From assembly GCA_958298945.1 (NCBI GenBank), contig OY282606.1, positions 54,201,920 to 54,265,919 on the forward strand: DNA of 64,000 nt, written 5' to 3'. How positions within the stretch are numbered: the stretch's first letter is position 1; every line of letters begins with the position of its first letter. The stretch comes from Atherix ibis. Lineage: Eukaryota; Arthropoda; Insecta; Diptera; Athericidae. The position numbers and the translations under genes were made by a program. Below are positions 44,803 through 56,122 of the stretch, piece after piece. The notes under the pieces are model-generated. The model saw only the letters and a program-made list of their open reading frames with translations. It did not search any database and was not told where the DNA came from.

Positions 44803-46157
44803 ATAACTCTTGCGGTGAAGCATACCTTCAATTCGGCAAGATGGGGTTGTATCGTTGATGCCCTGGGCTAAATGTGTATACCGGAGTATATAGTATTACC
44901 AAAATTCTTGACGCTCTATGCTCAATAGGTGTTTCGAAGTACATTATCAGGATAATAGAAGACTACCAAGTAGTCGAATTTTGTTTTAAAGGACGAGCAG
45001 TGCGAGATATCATACAGGGTCTACAAGGCTCGGTATTCACTGATGATGTTGCTGTGGTTATGGTGGCCAAATGTGTGGAAGAGGTGGAAGAGAGGGAACA
45101 GATCTGCAATAAGACTTGCAGACCGTAAGATATAGGTGGTCATTAGCACAGGCAGGAAGAGAAGAGAGAATATCACCATTAGGATTGGCGAACATGAGGT
45201 GATCTCGGGACCATATCTAAAGTATTTAGGTATGATGATTGACGCGAGGCTGATATCTCGGGAACATCTTAATGCCGAATCTTGGAGGATCCATACAGAG
45301 TAGGAGGACCCTATTGGCCACCGTGGTTTGGTCAATTCTACTGTATGCTGTGCCAGTTTGGGCACATGGATTGATTAGACGTGGTCTCAGTCTACCATAG
45401 GAGCGTATTGAGGGTGGGCTGTGCATTCCGAACGGTGTCATATGACGCCATTTGTGTTGTGGCCAGAATGATATCGATTGATATAATCGACGATGAGCGT
45501 CAGAGGCTGTACCGCCGGAGAGGTCGGTATGATGCTATGGCGCTATCGGAGCTACGTACGAAGGAAAGAAATAAGTCCAAGAGGAGGTGGCAAAATTGTT
45601 AGGATAATGCCCCCGATGGTAGATGGATTAACCTTCTCATCTCGGCGGTGAATCTGTGGATAGATAGACGACATGGTTATGTTGATTACTACCTATCCCA
45701 ATTTTTGACGGGACAAGAATATTTTCGGGCTTACCAATAGAGCTTTAAATTCGATTCTAGCCTAACGTGCCCGCTTTGTGACGAGCGCAGAGCACGTATT
45801 CTTTTAATGCATCCAATACAATGCGGAAAGAGAAGAGGCTCGGAAGTGCGCTGGTGGACCACTGATACCGGAGATTGTGGTGGCCCTGATATTTGCCTTG
45901 AGAACGGCTTGGGAGGTTGTTAAAGTCCTTGTAATAACAGTCCTAAAAACATTTCTGGTTGAGCGAGCGTTTAACAAAACAATAGTTAGAATTCACCAGA
46001 TTAGTGATTTCGACCAATTCCTGCTCCATGAAGTAATGCCTGACGGCAGTTCCGTAGCCTGTTATAGAAATGTAACCAAGTTAGATGGTTTAAGTGGGTT
46101 AAAGGCTCATACTTTATCTTTCAATAATTTCCACATTACTATTACAAAAAAAAAACC
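44803..46157 (+). mobile_element. R1-clade non-LTR element, plus-strand copy C
   Basis: Pieces: VKHTFNSARWGCIVDALG (44815-44870), an insertion of about 35 bp followed by a repeat of the same region, ILDALCSIGVSKYIIRIIED, then GLQGSV joined directly to FTDDVAVVMVAKCVEEVEER (large RT deletion). FTDD is the palm box where FADD is expected. Then VRIGEHEV, AFRTVSYDAICVVARMISID, RLYRRRGRYDAMALSELRTK, LWIDRRHGYVDYYLSQFLTG, and a C-terminal finger CPLCDERRARILLMHPIQC (45767-45823). The 3' UTR matches copies A and B and ends with poly(A) at 46145-46155. Same family as 26.2-28.6 kb. Confidence 0.88.
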
Positions 46158-46329
46158 AGTAAGAAGTCTTGTAAATTCTTAGATACTGCTAGGCCGACTC
46201 AGGATCGCGGGTCTGCCAAGTACCCCATAGGCACTTTTGGTATTAATAATTGGTTGATCGTTATCGCAGAAAAAACCCTTTTGCGGAAGGTATAAACAGT
46301 AACAGGAGTATTACTGAGGAGTAGCAGGC

Positions 46330-46500
46330 GATTCCTTCCAGTTAAAACCTTGCAGCACTGCTACGAAATTTGGGAACAAGACCTCTACCGATATACGAGT
46401 ATATATGGCCAAGAGAACTTCTTTGAAGAAGATAATATTCACGTATAAAATAAAATAAAATTGTTGAAAAAAAAATCTGTCCCATTACTTCATTTTCAAT
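46330..46500 (+). mobile_element. mariner 3'-end fragment
   Basis: LQHCYEIWEQDLYRY, then NFFEEDNIHV with a stop, corresponds to the mariner C-terminal CFEDWKKRWHKC...YFEGD. It is followed by AAAATTGTTGAAAAAAAAAT and CCCATTACTT, the same tail as in the relic ending at 9.53 kb. Upstream is not readable. Confidence 0.5.
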
Positions 46501-49500
46501 CTAAAATGAACTTATGTCTACAAATAGCTTTATTTAGTGAGAGAAGTATTTTATGATTAGCGTTGATAAATGGTGCAAGACAAAATAACCTTATCATGCA
46601 CAACCAACTTTGAATACTGGTATAATAGTTTTCGAGCAATATATATCTAGGAGCATTTTAGTACTAAGAACTTCGTTCTAATTATTATTATTTAACATTT
46701 AAAAAATGAGTCAGATTTTATATTTGAACTTCCAAATTTTTATTCCTTTTAATGAGAAAAAAATAGTTTTTTTTGAAAAATATTCTGTAGTTATTGTTTG
46801 TTTTTTAGGCTGTAAATAACGTACCTATTATTAGTAATTTATTTAACTCTCACATAATAATACAAAATTATTAAGCTGCAAATGTATTATTATTTTTAAT
46901 AAGATTCCAGTTTTAAGATTAAATGAAAATCTATTTAAGAAAATCGTATGAAAATTAGTCACTTGATCGATATCAATAAAATTTTAAATTATTGTAACAA
47001 AATCAAAATTTGTCATAACAGAAAAACTTTCCACATAATCAAGTTTAGTATATGTAATATTTGATAATAAATAAAAGCAAATGTTATATAAAAAAAATGA
47101 TGTATTTAACTAAACGTATAAGTACAGATTCCAAAAATATATAAAAATATCTATTTCGTGACAAACAAACAACTGAAAAATACTATTTCTCTTTTCGTAG
47201 CTTACAATAAGTGCCTAAATACATGGATGCCCTTCTTTTTATTACACTTTTAATATTTACTTTTAGTTTTTGGCATAATATGAAGACATAGCAGAAATTG
47301 AATAACAAAAATTTATGTGTATGCGGATAAACACATTTATTTGTGACTATGTAAAAGTCAGTCGAGAAAGCATTAGTTTATTTGTATCAATATTAATAAT
47401 TCGTTCATAAATTCTGTACTGTTTCATAAAAAATATGCGTACGTGTTGAATTTCCAGGAAAAATACATATTTTTCGAGTAGTCAAACAAATAGTAGTAGT
47501 TTTTATGTACATATATAATGAATCTATGAACTAGTATATAGAAAATGGTGACATAAGATTTAATGACCGGGATGAGATATTATGAAAGTTATTCAAATTA
47601 AGTATAAAGTTTTTTCACAACAATATGCTTCTAACTATAAAAACCACTAAAAGGTGCTACGAAAAACTTCTGGAACCTCGATTTCCTATAAAAACTGGTC
47701 AAGTAACTTGTGTCTGAACTTGTGAATCTTTTATCGATTTTAGATTATATGAATTGGTTCCTAGATCTAATGGGAGAACATTTAGATATTGGAGCATGTT
47801 TGTAAGGAATAATTATGTTGATTTATTACAGTTTTTATTTTGAATGACAAAAATTTATTATTCAAATATTAACAATGATTTGTCTATAATATTCGATACG
47901 AAATAAACGAGTAACGGGTACGTATAGTTTTTTGATTGTTTTTCAGAAATTTGTCAATATTGATTTTAAATAAATCTTATCAAAATGTTTATATTATATA
48001 TATGTATATACATATATATGTATTTTATCAGAAATATATAATTTATGATCATGACATGACTGTAAAAAAAATTGGTGAAATACGGAAAGATGCCTGAAGA
48101 ATAATCGTGGATTTGGAAAATGTCTCATTTTTGTCAACTTAACAACTTTCTTCCATTTCGTTTCGTTTATTTATAAAAATGTCCATTTGATGATTTCCAA
48201 CCCTCGCTGATGTTATTTCCGATTCTGTGTAAATTTTCGATTCTAAACAAATTTTACCCATGTGTAGTTTGATTGTGATGATATTTTCGGGATGATTGTT
48301 CCTTATTGATAAAAATACAGTCAAGTTCTTTCTTCTTTACAATCTATTGTCCTTTTATTATTCTAGTCTTGTTATTTTGCCATAGAATAAATTCCATTTA
48401 TTCGTTATTTATTTAAAGTTTTTGTCCTTCCTATCTTTCTTGATTTTCCTTCGCTAACATCTTATTTTTTTTTCTTTCTTAAAAAATAATTCTCAATTGA
48501 GCATCAAGATATTTTAATGTACCATTCAAGAATTGGAGCGATACGATACGAGTATCTTAATATTTTTTAAATATTTCAACACTTCAAAACTCGTCAAAAA
48601 AATGTTCTTTTACTTAAGTTATCGTTGGTGGACTATCACATTTCTATGGAAATGACACAAAGAAGAAGAAAAAACTTATTCACAAGCAATTTAAAAAGGG
48701 GGCAGACAGACAATCATTAATATTTTTCCTATCAATTCAAATGGTTTTGCCTTTAGATACCAAGGAGAAATAAATTGACAGCAATGTAAGTCGAAGTAGT
48801 TCATAAAGGAAAACGAAGATCCTTCTCAGAAGAATTCAATTCAAGCAATATGCATCTACATTTATATATAAAATTTATATTTATTAAGATATATTGATTG
48901 TGGCATTTATAAATAAGACTTAAGACTCATCAATAATAATTTAAATGAAAAGTTTTTTAAAGTTAAAATGAGAGTTTTTGCACCAGAGGTATGGAATTTC
49001 TTTAATTCATCATAATTTTTTCTATTTTCATTCTATAACCTAGAGTTAAAATAATTATGTTGGCTATAAAAACTAATTGAAATATACAATTGTATAAAGA
49101 CGTAGGACATCAATTTGAAATTGACAGGTAAAAGGAAATTTTTTTCTGTCAATTTAAAAAATGTAAACGTGACCAATCAGATACAGCTTGTTTTCAAATC
49201 AATGATAATGATATAGTGCTATACAGTTCAAGTGTACAGGGTTGTCGAAACTCACAAATAACAAAATTGTGAAAAATTATTTGGAATTCTTAAATTTTCC
49301 ACTTTAATATATATGCTTACATACGTGTACATTTACCACACATTATAAACGTATTCATTTATCATAAGTTAATATTTAATACTTTATCATAGGAAATTTT
49401 CTGAAATACCTAAAGTTCTTTCAATATTATCTTTAACATAGTCCATTATTACAATAGTTCTCATATGATAATAATGTTAAGGCAAAAGCGTTACATAAGC

Positions 49501-49840
49501 CTAGGTAGGTAGGCTGATAGTATGATATTAAAAGATAGCATCATATTTAGAAGAGAAAATTCCATTTGAAGAAAATTTTCTACACTGCTTTAAACAGAAG
49601 TAAAATTATAATCACACATAGTATTCACTATTGCCATTACTTTAATAATAAGATCGTCCTTTCAAAATAATTGAAGTAACAAAATTAATTTATGTTTGTA
49701 ATATTGTTATTTTTCTAAAATATATATTAATAATATTTTTATAAAATATTTTCGTTGAGTATTATTTGTTTGTTAGCGAAGCAAATTTTTATTGACCCTC
49801 ATTAAAGAAAAAAGCCACCGACAAGAAAAACTTATTTAGT
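46501..49840. other. AT-rich intergenic sequence, no gene recognised
   Basis: About 3.3 kb with no frame above about 62 codons and no known motif. Short TATATG-rich palindromic microsatellite at about 47995-48022. Confidence 0.55.
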
Positions 49841-49849
49841 GTCTATAGG

Positions 49850-50186
49850 AGTAGAGCCGTCGATAAGAGAAACAGAGCCGTCGATAAGAGGACTTGATCA
49901 AGAGCAACCGAGTCATCACCGATAAGAACAGAGCCACCAACAAGAATAACAGAATCAACGTCTACAAGAGCGGCTAAGAATTCATCAAGAGGAACAGAGT
50001 CATCGGAAAAAAGAACAGAGCCGTCGACAAAAAGAACAGAGCTATCGTCTGGAGACACAACTTTCGGCGTCCTAGCAGCAGCAACAGAAAGTTCCCAAGA
50101 TAAGGTGGAAGGAAGAAGGTGGAAGCCAAAGTAAATCAAGTAGAAGAGAAGGTGATGGCTGAAGTCAAGCTAGTAGAAGAGAACTG
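49850..50186 (+). pseudogene. Gag-like N-terminal region with degenerate repeat
   Basis: A degenerate 18-24-bp repeat (AACAGAGCCGTCGATAAGAG with variants) reads TEPS.R and related units in plus frames, then VEAKVNQVEEKVMAEVKLVE at 50115-50175, a coiled-coil-like string. The same string, VEGKVMAEVK, recurs at 51700-51740 within the gag region below. I infer a fragment of the same retroelement gag. A minus-strand frame of 98 codons across it is a shadow of the repeat. Confidence 0.5.
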
Positions 50187-50390
50187 TAGTATGCTCGTGA
50201 CTACTGTATTAGCACACTACAATCATGTAGGCTTAGATTAGAATTATTTTGTTTTCAATTAAAAGCTGTAGAAGTATGTTGTTGAAGGAGTTGGATTCAT
50301 GTTAAAGTTACATTTAAAAATAATAAAGATACATTATTTAAATAATAATTTTTTTTATTGGAACTTTTATATTGATAACCCGAATTTCAT
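50187..50390. repeat. LTR-like repeat, unit A
   Basis: TGTAGTATGCTCGTGACTAC at 50187. It shares with unit B: GCTCGTGACT, GTATTAGCA, ACAATCATG.AGGCTT, TTAGAATTATTTTGTTTTC and GTAGAAGTATGTTGTTG, in the same order. The TGTAGTATG start is like LTRs of the mdg1/412 group. Unit B is longer by inserted AT-rich blocks. Either a pair of diverged LTRs or a local duplication. Confidence 0.6.
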
Positions 50391-50689
50391 CAGACATTTT
50401 GAAAATACTCGAATAACAACATCATACCGCAAGTTTGCCAGCTACGAGTGTCAGTTTTTGATGGTGGTGTGATAAAAATGTATCTTCGGCAGAAGCTGTA
50501 TCATGTTAGCTCAAATTCGACTGACGCCGATAGCAAGCACAGTTTGTGACGTCTAAATATCAACAAACAAGTTCGGGTAATGTGCAGGCAGACTCAGTCG
50601 CATCCAGTGCCGTTCTACGTAACCGTAAATCAGACGCCGCAAATCAGAATTTGTTCCAGTGCAAATTCATGTTAATATTAACATTCAGA
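50391..50689. other. Intervening sequence between LTR-like repeats
   Basis: No motif recognised. GC content is a little above background. Confidence 0.35.
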
Positions 50690-51345
50690 ACGGTGTGCTG
50701 ACAAATGTGATTCTATAGACGCAATCGCCGCAGCAAACTCAGTCCCAACCACAGCCTCGGGTTCAACCGCGGTCACAATGACAGAATTCGGCAGCTGCCG
50801 CCTCTGTATCAGCAAATACAATGCATTCAACAACAGCCGCAACTTTATCAACAACAACCGCAACCTCTTCAACAAAAGCACTTGCAACAACAATCAGTAC
50901 AACAACAACCGCAGCTACCACAACAATAAGCCACAACAAGCAGCAATAACAACAACATGCTGGAACAAGCAGCAACTACAACAAGCCGCAATTAACAGCA
51001 ACAACAACAACAAGCCGGAACAAGCAGCAACTACAACAAGCCGCGACAAGGAGCAACAACAACAACAAGCTGCAATAACAACAACAAATCGCAACAAGCA
51101 GCAATCACAACAACATGCTACAACAAGCAGCAACAACAACAAGTCGTAACAAGCAGCAACAAACAGCAAACAAACCGCAGCAACAAGCACATTTCGCTTT
51201 CACTTTACACTTTGCAGTTTGCATTTTGCACCAAACTACAAGCAATAATCAATGAGCACCAAGTAACAAGCAACAAGCAACAAGCAATAAGCATCAACCA
51301 ACAAGCAATAAGCAACAAGGAAAAAGCAACAAGCAATAAAGTAAG
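50690..51345. repeat. CAA/CAG-rich (poly-Gln/Asn type) tract
   Basis: Dense CAACAA, CAGCAA and AACAAGC repeats. Depending on frame it reads QQPQLYQQQPQPLQQ (50830-50880), Asn-rich NNNRNLFN, or Thr/Ala-rich. The Gln/Pro frame is the one with real-looking Leu/Tyr spacing and stops at TAA near 50930. A 123-codon frame (50778-51149 +) is Asn-rich. Could be an old Q-rich coding exon (opa-type repeat) or gag linker. No function assigned. Confidence 0.55.
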
Positions 51346-51384
51346 CTAATGTAAAATTTTAATCTATACCCATAACTCGGTAGT

Positions 51385-51640
51385 GTGCTCGTGACTTTAG
51401 TGTATACTATAGTGTATTAGCATACTATATACAATCATGAAGGCTTTAATTAGAATTATTTTGTTTTCATTTATATTAATAAATTTTAAATAATTCAGTT
51501 GAATTTTATACATGAGCTCATTAATTTCAAAATGAAAAAGTTGTAGAAGTATGTTGTTGGAGGGGTTGATGTTACATAAAAGTTTACTATTATTGAAATA
51601 ATAAAAAGTTTTATTGTAACTTCTATAAGAAGGTTAGGAC
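51385..51640. repeat. LTR-like repeat, unit B
   Basis: GGTAGTGTGCTCGTGACTTT at 51385, then the block order shared with unit A (50187). It is followed directly by the gag coiled-coil region, as an LTR-to-gag arrangement would predict. No primer-binding site could be recognised after it. Confidence 0.6.
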
Positions 51641-52625
51641 TGACGTCAACATAGTGGAAGGAAAAGTGATTGCTGAAGTCAACCCAGTAGAAGGGATTAA
51701 AGTCGACATTGTGGAAGGGAAGGTGATGGCTGAAGTTAAATAATTGAGAACAAGAATAACAGAAGTTGAGGGCGATAGTGGCTCAAGCACCAGTTACAGA
51801 TTCCACCGTTTCACGAAGTACTTCATTGGTAGCATTCAAGTTACAGTGTGAATCTGTGGCTAAGACGACTTGGTGGACAGATGAAACATGCATAAACTGC
51901 ACTAGAACTGGGTATATGTGATTAGGCTCTTACAGTATTAGAGGCTCTTGGTGGTGAAGTCACATACGATCGCATATGAGGTGCGTTGGAATCGCGCTAT
52001 GGAGAGAGATACCTGGGCCTCATCATAATGAGGGTCTCCAACAGTGGGCGTTGGAAATTAAGAAGATGGTGTGGAAGGCATATTAGTCTAGATTAACTTC
52101 TTGCATCAATAAAATGCTGGATAAGGAATATGGAAGTCAGGGTAGGGCGGCTGTACGATTGGAATATCATATCACTTTGAAAAATGCCTTGGCTCATATG
52201 AACAGACAGTTCGTTAGAAGCTGAGAACGTACCAGACTAGAGTAATTATGGTCGAGGGTTCTGGTGCAAGTCGAAATGACCGTTGATCGGATTTAAGATG
52301 TTACCAATGCATAAACTGGGTGGGCCACATTAAATCGAACTGCTTGGTTACGAAGGTTTCAAATGCTAAAACTGTAGAACTATTAGTTGCGCATAGAGCT
52401 AATAACCCTGCAGAGCTATAATCAGAAAAATGAATAAACGTCATGACAGACAGGTGCGCGCAGGCTATTATGGCGAGAGCCGCCATTATAAGAATTTTAC
52501 AGGCTTATGATAGAAGTAGCCTAGAAATAGATGGAGAAATTGATAAAATGCCATATCGATTTACTTTGGATACAGGAGCATCTCGACTGCATAATCGGAT
52601 TGGACTTTATAATAAAAGTCTTTAT
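51641..52625 (+). mobile_element. Ty3/gypsy-like LTR retrotransposon gag-protease relic
   Basis: Order: coiled coil VEGKVIAEVNPVEG and VEGKVMAEVK, RTRITEVEGDSGSS, ALESRYGERYLGL (gag capsid end), a zinc-knuckle-like CYQCINWVGHIKSNC (52298-52342; one residue longer than CX2CX4HX4C), then IDGEIDKMPYRFTLDTGASR (52528-52587) with the DTGA aspartic protease box. This is the gag-to-protease order of Ty3/gypsy-type elements. RT and integrase are not present: the sequence stops at the hairpin at 52647. Several stops in gag. Confidence 0.78.
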
Positions 52626-52700
52626 AAAGATATATCCTTGCAAGGAGCACTACACAAGCTTCAAGGAAACGATGCATTCGTTTACCTGAAGTTTGTGTAG
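52443..52700 (+). pseudogene. Retropepsin fragment
   Basis: Open frame whose first half reads MARAAIIRILQA, LEIDGEIDKMPYRFTL and DTGASR. The DTGA box is the single catalytic half-site of retroviral-type proteases, which act as dimers. The residues after DTGASR (expected TVIR) run out of register, and from about 52640 the frame enters the hairpin shared with the opposite-strand RT relic. Broken. Confidence 0.7.
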
Positions 52701-52703
52701 TGC
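52647..52703. repeat. About 28-bp-arm hairpin at a TE junction
   Basis: GCACTACACAAGCTTCAAGG and so on (52647 onward) is the near reverse complement of the sequence ending 52703, centred on ATGCATTCG with almost no spacer. A few mismatches and one extra base. The right arm is coding sequence of the minus-strand RT relic (ALHKLQVNE), so the left arm is its inverted copy at the junction with the protease fragment. Confidence 0.85.
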
Positions 52704-53010
52704 ATCCATAATAGCCTTGGTCATGAAATTTTTTAATGCTTGTTCAATGTCTGGAAAAGCCACCATAGCATACTCCTTACAATTAGGCGATTTATCGAAG
52801 GTTCCTAGGACGGAGTCTTTATTGACTTTCCTTAGTATACGCATGCTGCGCATCTGAGAGTTTACTTTTAATGTGAGCTTTAATCAGCCTTTTTAGTGCT
52901 TTCAGAAGAAAGGATAACTTTGGGATAAACGCAGGTCTCTTTTCGTTCCACAGTTTAGGTATATACCCTAATATTAAGTAGCTTCTAAAGATTATAATCA
53001 GTTTCGGACT
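52650..53010 (-). mobile_element. Non-LTR RT relic (LOA/I-type)
   Basis: Minus strand: LGYIPKLWNEKRPAFIPK at 52.93-52.98 kb, SFLLKALKRLIKAHIKSKLS, DAQHAYTKESQ, then after shifts TFDKSPNCKEYAMVAFPDIE and ALKNFMTKAIMDALHKLQ. The family norm is VVFIPKAGK, FRPISL, SFLLKALERL, QHAYTKGKSTE, and YA.VAFLDIEGAFNN. RT identity is secure and clade tentative. Only the RT N-terminal third survives. Confidence 0.75.
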
Positions 53011-56000
53011 AATTACATAATAATTCTCTTGATTTTCAGCTCGAAAGATACCCTTAGGACCATGTAAATGGCTGACTACTGCTGATCACTAATCTAAGTC
53101 TGCTAGCCAATACAATTTCATATATAACTTAATTTAAACGACTATGTTTAACTGTTTGTTCGTAAGATTCCTTGGACAGCACGACGATCGCGATGTCACT
53201 TGGCGGCTTCAAGCTTCGTGTAGCTCTGCGTTATCGATTTTAGTGAATGATATTAGTATTGTTGTATCGATGAGCTATAGAATAAAAGGAACGACACAGG
53301 AATATTAGATATGCCGTATGTGCTTTCTAAATTAGTAAGAGTAATGTTCCTATACGGATTCTGAGAAGTTTTCTATCCCGATTTTGAACCTTAAAAAATA
53401 TCGCTGCTTCTCCAGTCTAAGGATGTTATTTGCCAATTTGTTATGAGGCAAGTCAGATTAAGGATAGCTCCTTTGCCTAGCGGACTGATTGGCATGTACG
53501 TTTACGACAACGTAACTCGATACTCCAGTTGCATTTCAAGGACAGTTTTACATTTGTGTGCAGTTTGTTTTTGTATATGAATACAATCATTTATTTTTGT
53601 ATTGAAATGCTATATAAAATGCGTTAAGATAAGTCACACAATTTGACGGGGTTTGTTGATAATTCATTTTTTTAAATTGAAACGTATCAGTGAGCTTGAG
53701 ACTTTTCTATGTGCTATTTACTATTTATTTCATAATTCAAATTCTCTTAATTAATAATACTATCATGCTACAATATAAAACACGGAATAAATAATTTAAA
53801 TTAAATCAAAATGTAGAAATTTTTTTGAATAACAAATCAAAAAATCTACATTTTAAAAATTAGAATTACAATCAAAGATTTAAGAAATTAATTATGTAAA
53901 ATAAAAACTAATTGAACATATTTGAAATTTGGTGGTTTTGTTATGTAAATTTTTCAAAATGATCTTCTTTCACAGATTTAATTTTTTATCAACTGGTAAA
54001 TAAGTATCAAAGTAAATTTATCATTGATTGATAACTTAAGGATTTTATACAAATGATTTATACTTAAAAAAAGGGCGTGGTTGTCAATACTATAATTTTG
54101 CAATAAAATAAAATTAATAGAAAAAAGTTTACTAAAGGAAGGAAAAGTTTTAGTTAGAATAAACTGACATTTGCAAAAAATTCTTATGGCTAAAAGTTTT
54201 TTGATCCCTTTTTGGGGTGCTTTTATCATAAACAAAATATAACGTAAAATAAAGTACAGAATATTTATTAATATAAATACCTAAAAATATAATATTACAT
54301 GTATAAAGGGATAACGAAGGGTATTTAAAACCATTAAGTTTCTTAGAACTGAATAATCGCATTAGTGGTGGAAGTAAATTAATGAAGAATTAGTGGAAAA
54401 TTTGATAACAGGAAAAATCTTCTTAATTCGGTAATAAAATTTGTTTATATAGCATTTTGGTAGTTAATAGCAGAATTAGAAACTAAGAGCAATTAATTGC
54501 AAATAATTTGTTAATTAGAAGCAATAGAGGAGAGCTTTCTGGTTCTTCATAAAACCATACTTAATTGATTTTATCAGTTTTCATTCTTCCAAACGCTTAT
54601 GTTTTGGATTATATATACCTTAAAATTATTATTTTAATTAATCGATTTAAATCTTTGTAAATTTATATTTAAAAATTGAATGAACAAAATTTCTATATAT
54701 TAATATTTATAATGTTTTGAGTTAGTAAGTGTACAAATTCAGCTATAATATTATTGCCATTACGGAGAACTGTTTAAATTAAGTTTTTTTCTATAGTTTA
54801 AAAATATACAATGTATATAAAATATTAGTATGTTCTCATATTTCGAAGTATCATAGTAATAGGGATTAGAACACAAATTGATTTGACTGATTATATATAT
54901 AGAATTATTATAAAAAAATATATTATAGGAAGAGGGTCAATTTTTCTGGTCTTTTGAATTAAAGGGTATTCTTCAGAAGTTTTCCGCCTAGTTTCACATA
55001 TGAAAATTATTTTATCTTTAATACGATATTAAATTATATTTTTATTTATTTGTTTGTTATTATTTGAAGTTACATTGGTACTGAAATGTGCATATATAAA
55101 TTCTAAGTACCACGACAGGATGTCCTAAGCCATTTTCAACCTCTGGTACGTTTGCAAAACCTATTCGATTTGACCATACCAAAGGACTTTTGTTAGTTTT
55201 TCTAAACAACTACAAACAAAATTTTGATAAGCCAAATCGTTTATTATTTATTAACAACATAAGAAATAAAGAAGCTAAGTAATTCTGTCACGTTGTTATT
55301 TTAAATTTTGTGTTATACTGTTTGTTGATAGAAAAACTAATAAAAAATTTCAAACAACATAATTATAATATTAAAATAGTAATAAATGGAACTTTTTATA
55401 GCAAAATATATGTTTATAACTTCAAAACAGATAATATGTTAATAATAAAAAGGGGCATTAAAGGGGCATTAACTATTTTCATAAACAGGGGCATTAACTA
55501 TTTTGGATTAATGAGATTTGATGCAGCAAGAATCGGAGTAATTGGTAGGACCTGATAGTTCAATTCCGTAAGTTTATTTTAATTTTTTCCGAGGATTCCA
55601 TATAAATTATTGGAGATATTGTGTGGGGATAATGACATTATTAAAGAGTATAATGGGAAATGACTGAATATGGTGTTGAAATATTTTTAATGTGCAAGGA
55701 TGCCAGTGTTGTGAAGTACCTGTTCGGATGTGTTATCGCTCGGAGTGTTCTCTATTTTCAAATTTGATGATGTTGATCTAATTAATAGGATTTCAAGATC
55801 TACAAATTTGTTGTAACGAGCGATTTCGTTTCTTAATTTTTATAATTTTTTCCTTAGATATATTTCAATTTTCTTTTAATTAATTTAATATATAGCCAGA
55901 ATGTTGTAAGAAATCATTGTATGTGAAATGTCGAAAAAATATACCTGGACAAAATAGGAAAATTAAATAAATGGAAGATGTGAGATTAGAATATTTGTTT

Positions 56001-56120
56001 TTTTTTTGGTAATCATTTTGAAAATGTATAAATATTGAAATCTAATCCGAAATTTTCATATTATGTTAAAGTTATTAATTTAAAATATGTTAAATTTAAA
56101 TTATAGTGCTGTACTTTTAG
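53011..56120. other. Intergenic; no gene recognised
   Basis: About 3.1 kb. 53.1-53.6 kb is GC-richer (ACAGCACGACGATCGCGATG) and may be decayed coding DNA, perhaps a continuation of the RT relic, but I recognise no motif. The rest is AT-rich. Minus frames of 85 and 70 codons (53978-54362) overlap and look like chance. A GGGGCATTAA repeat lies at 55447-55507. Confidence 0.45.
55447..55507. repeat. Triplicated GGGGCATTAA block
   Basis: GGGGCATTAA occurs three times (about 55453, 55463, 55488). The second and third are both followed by CTATTTT. It sits within an 81-codon frame (55310-55555) of no recognisable identity. Confidence 0.8.
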
Positions 56121-56122
56121 TA

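Noticed and set aside
49843..50139. Minus-strand 98-codon frame with repeated DDSV/GSVL units
   Set aside because: It is antisense to a degenerate 18-24-bp repeat next to the gag coiled coil. The repeat explains its regularity.
50915..51190. Minus-strand 91-codon Cys/Leu/Val-rich frame
   Set aside because: It is the antisense reading of the CAA/CAG repeat tract, not a membrane protein.
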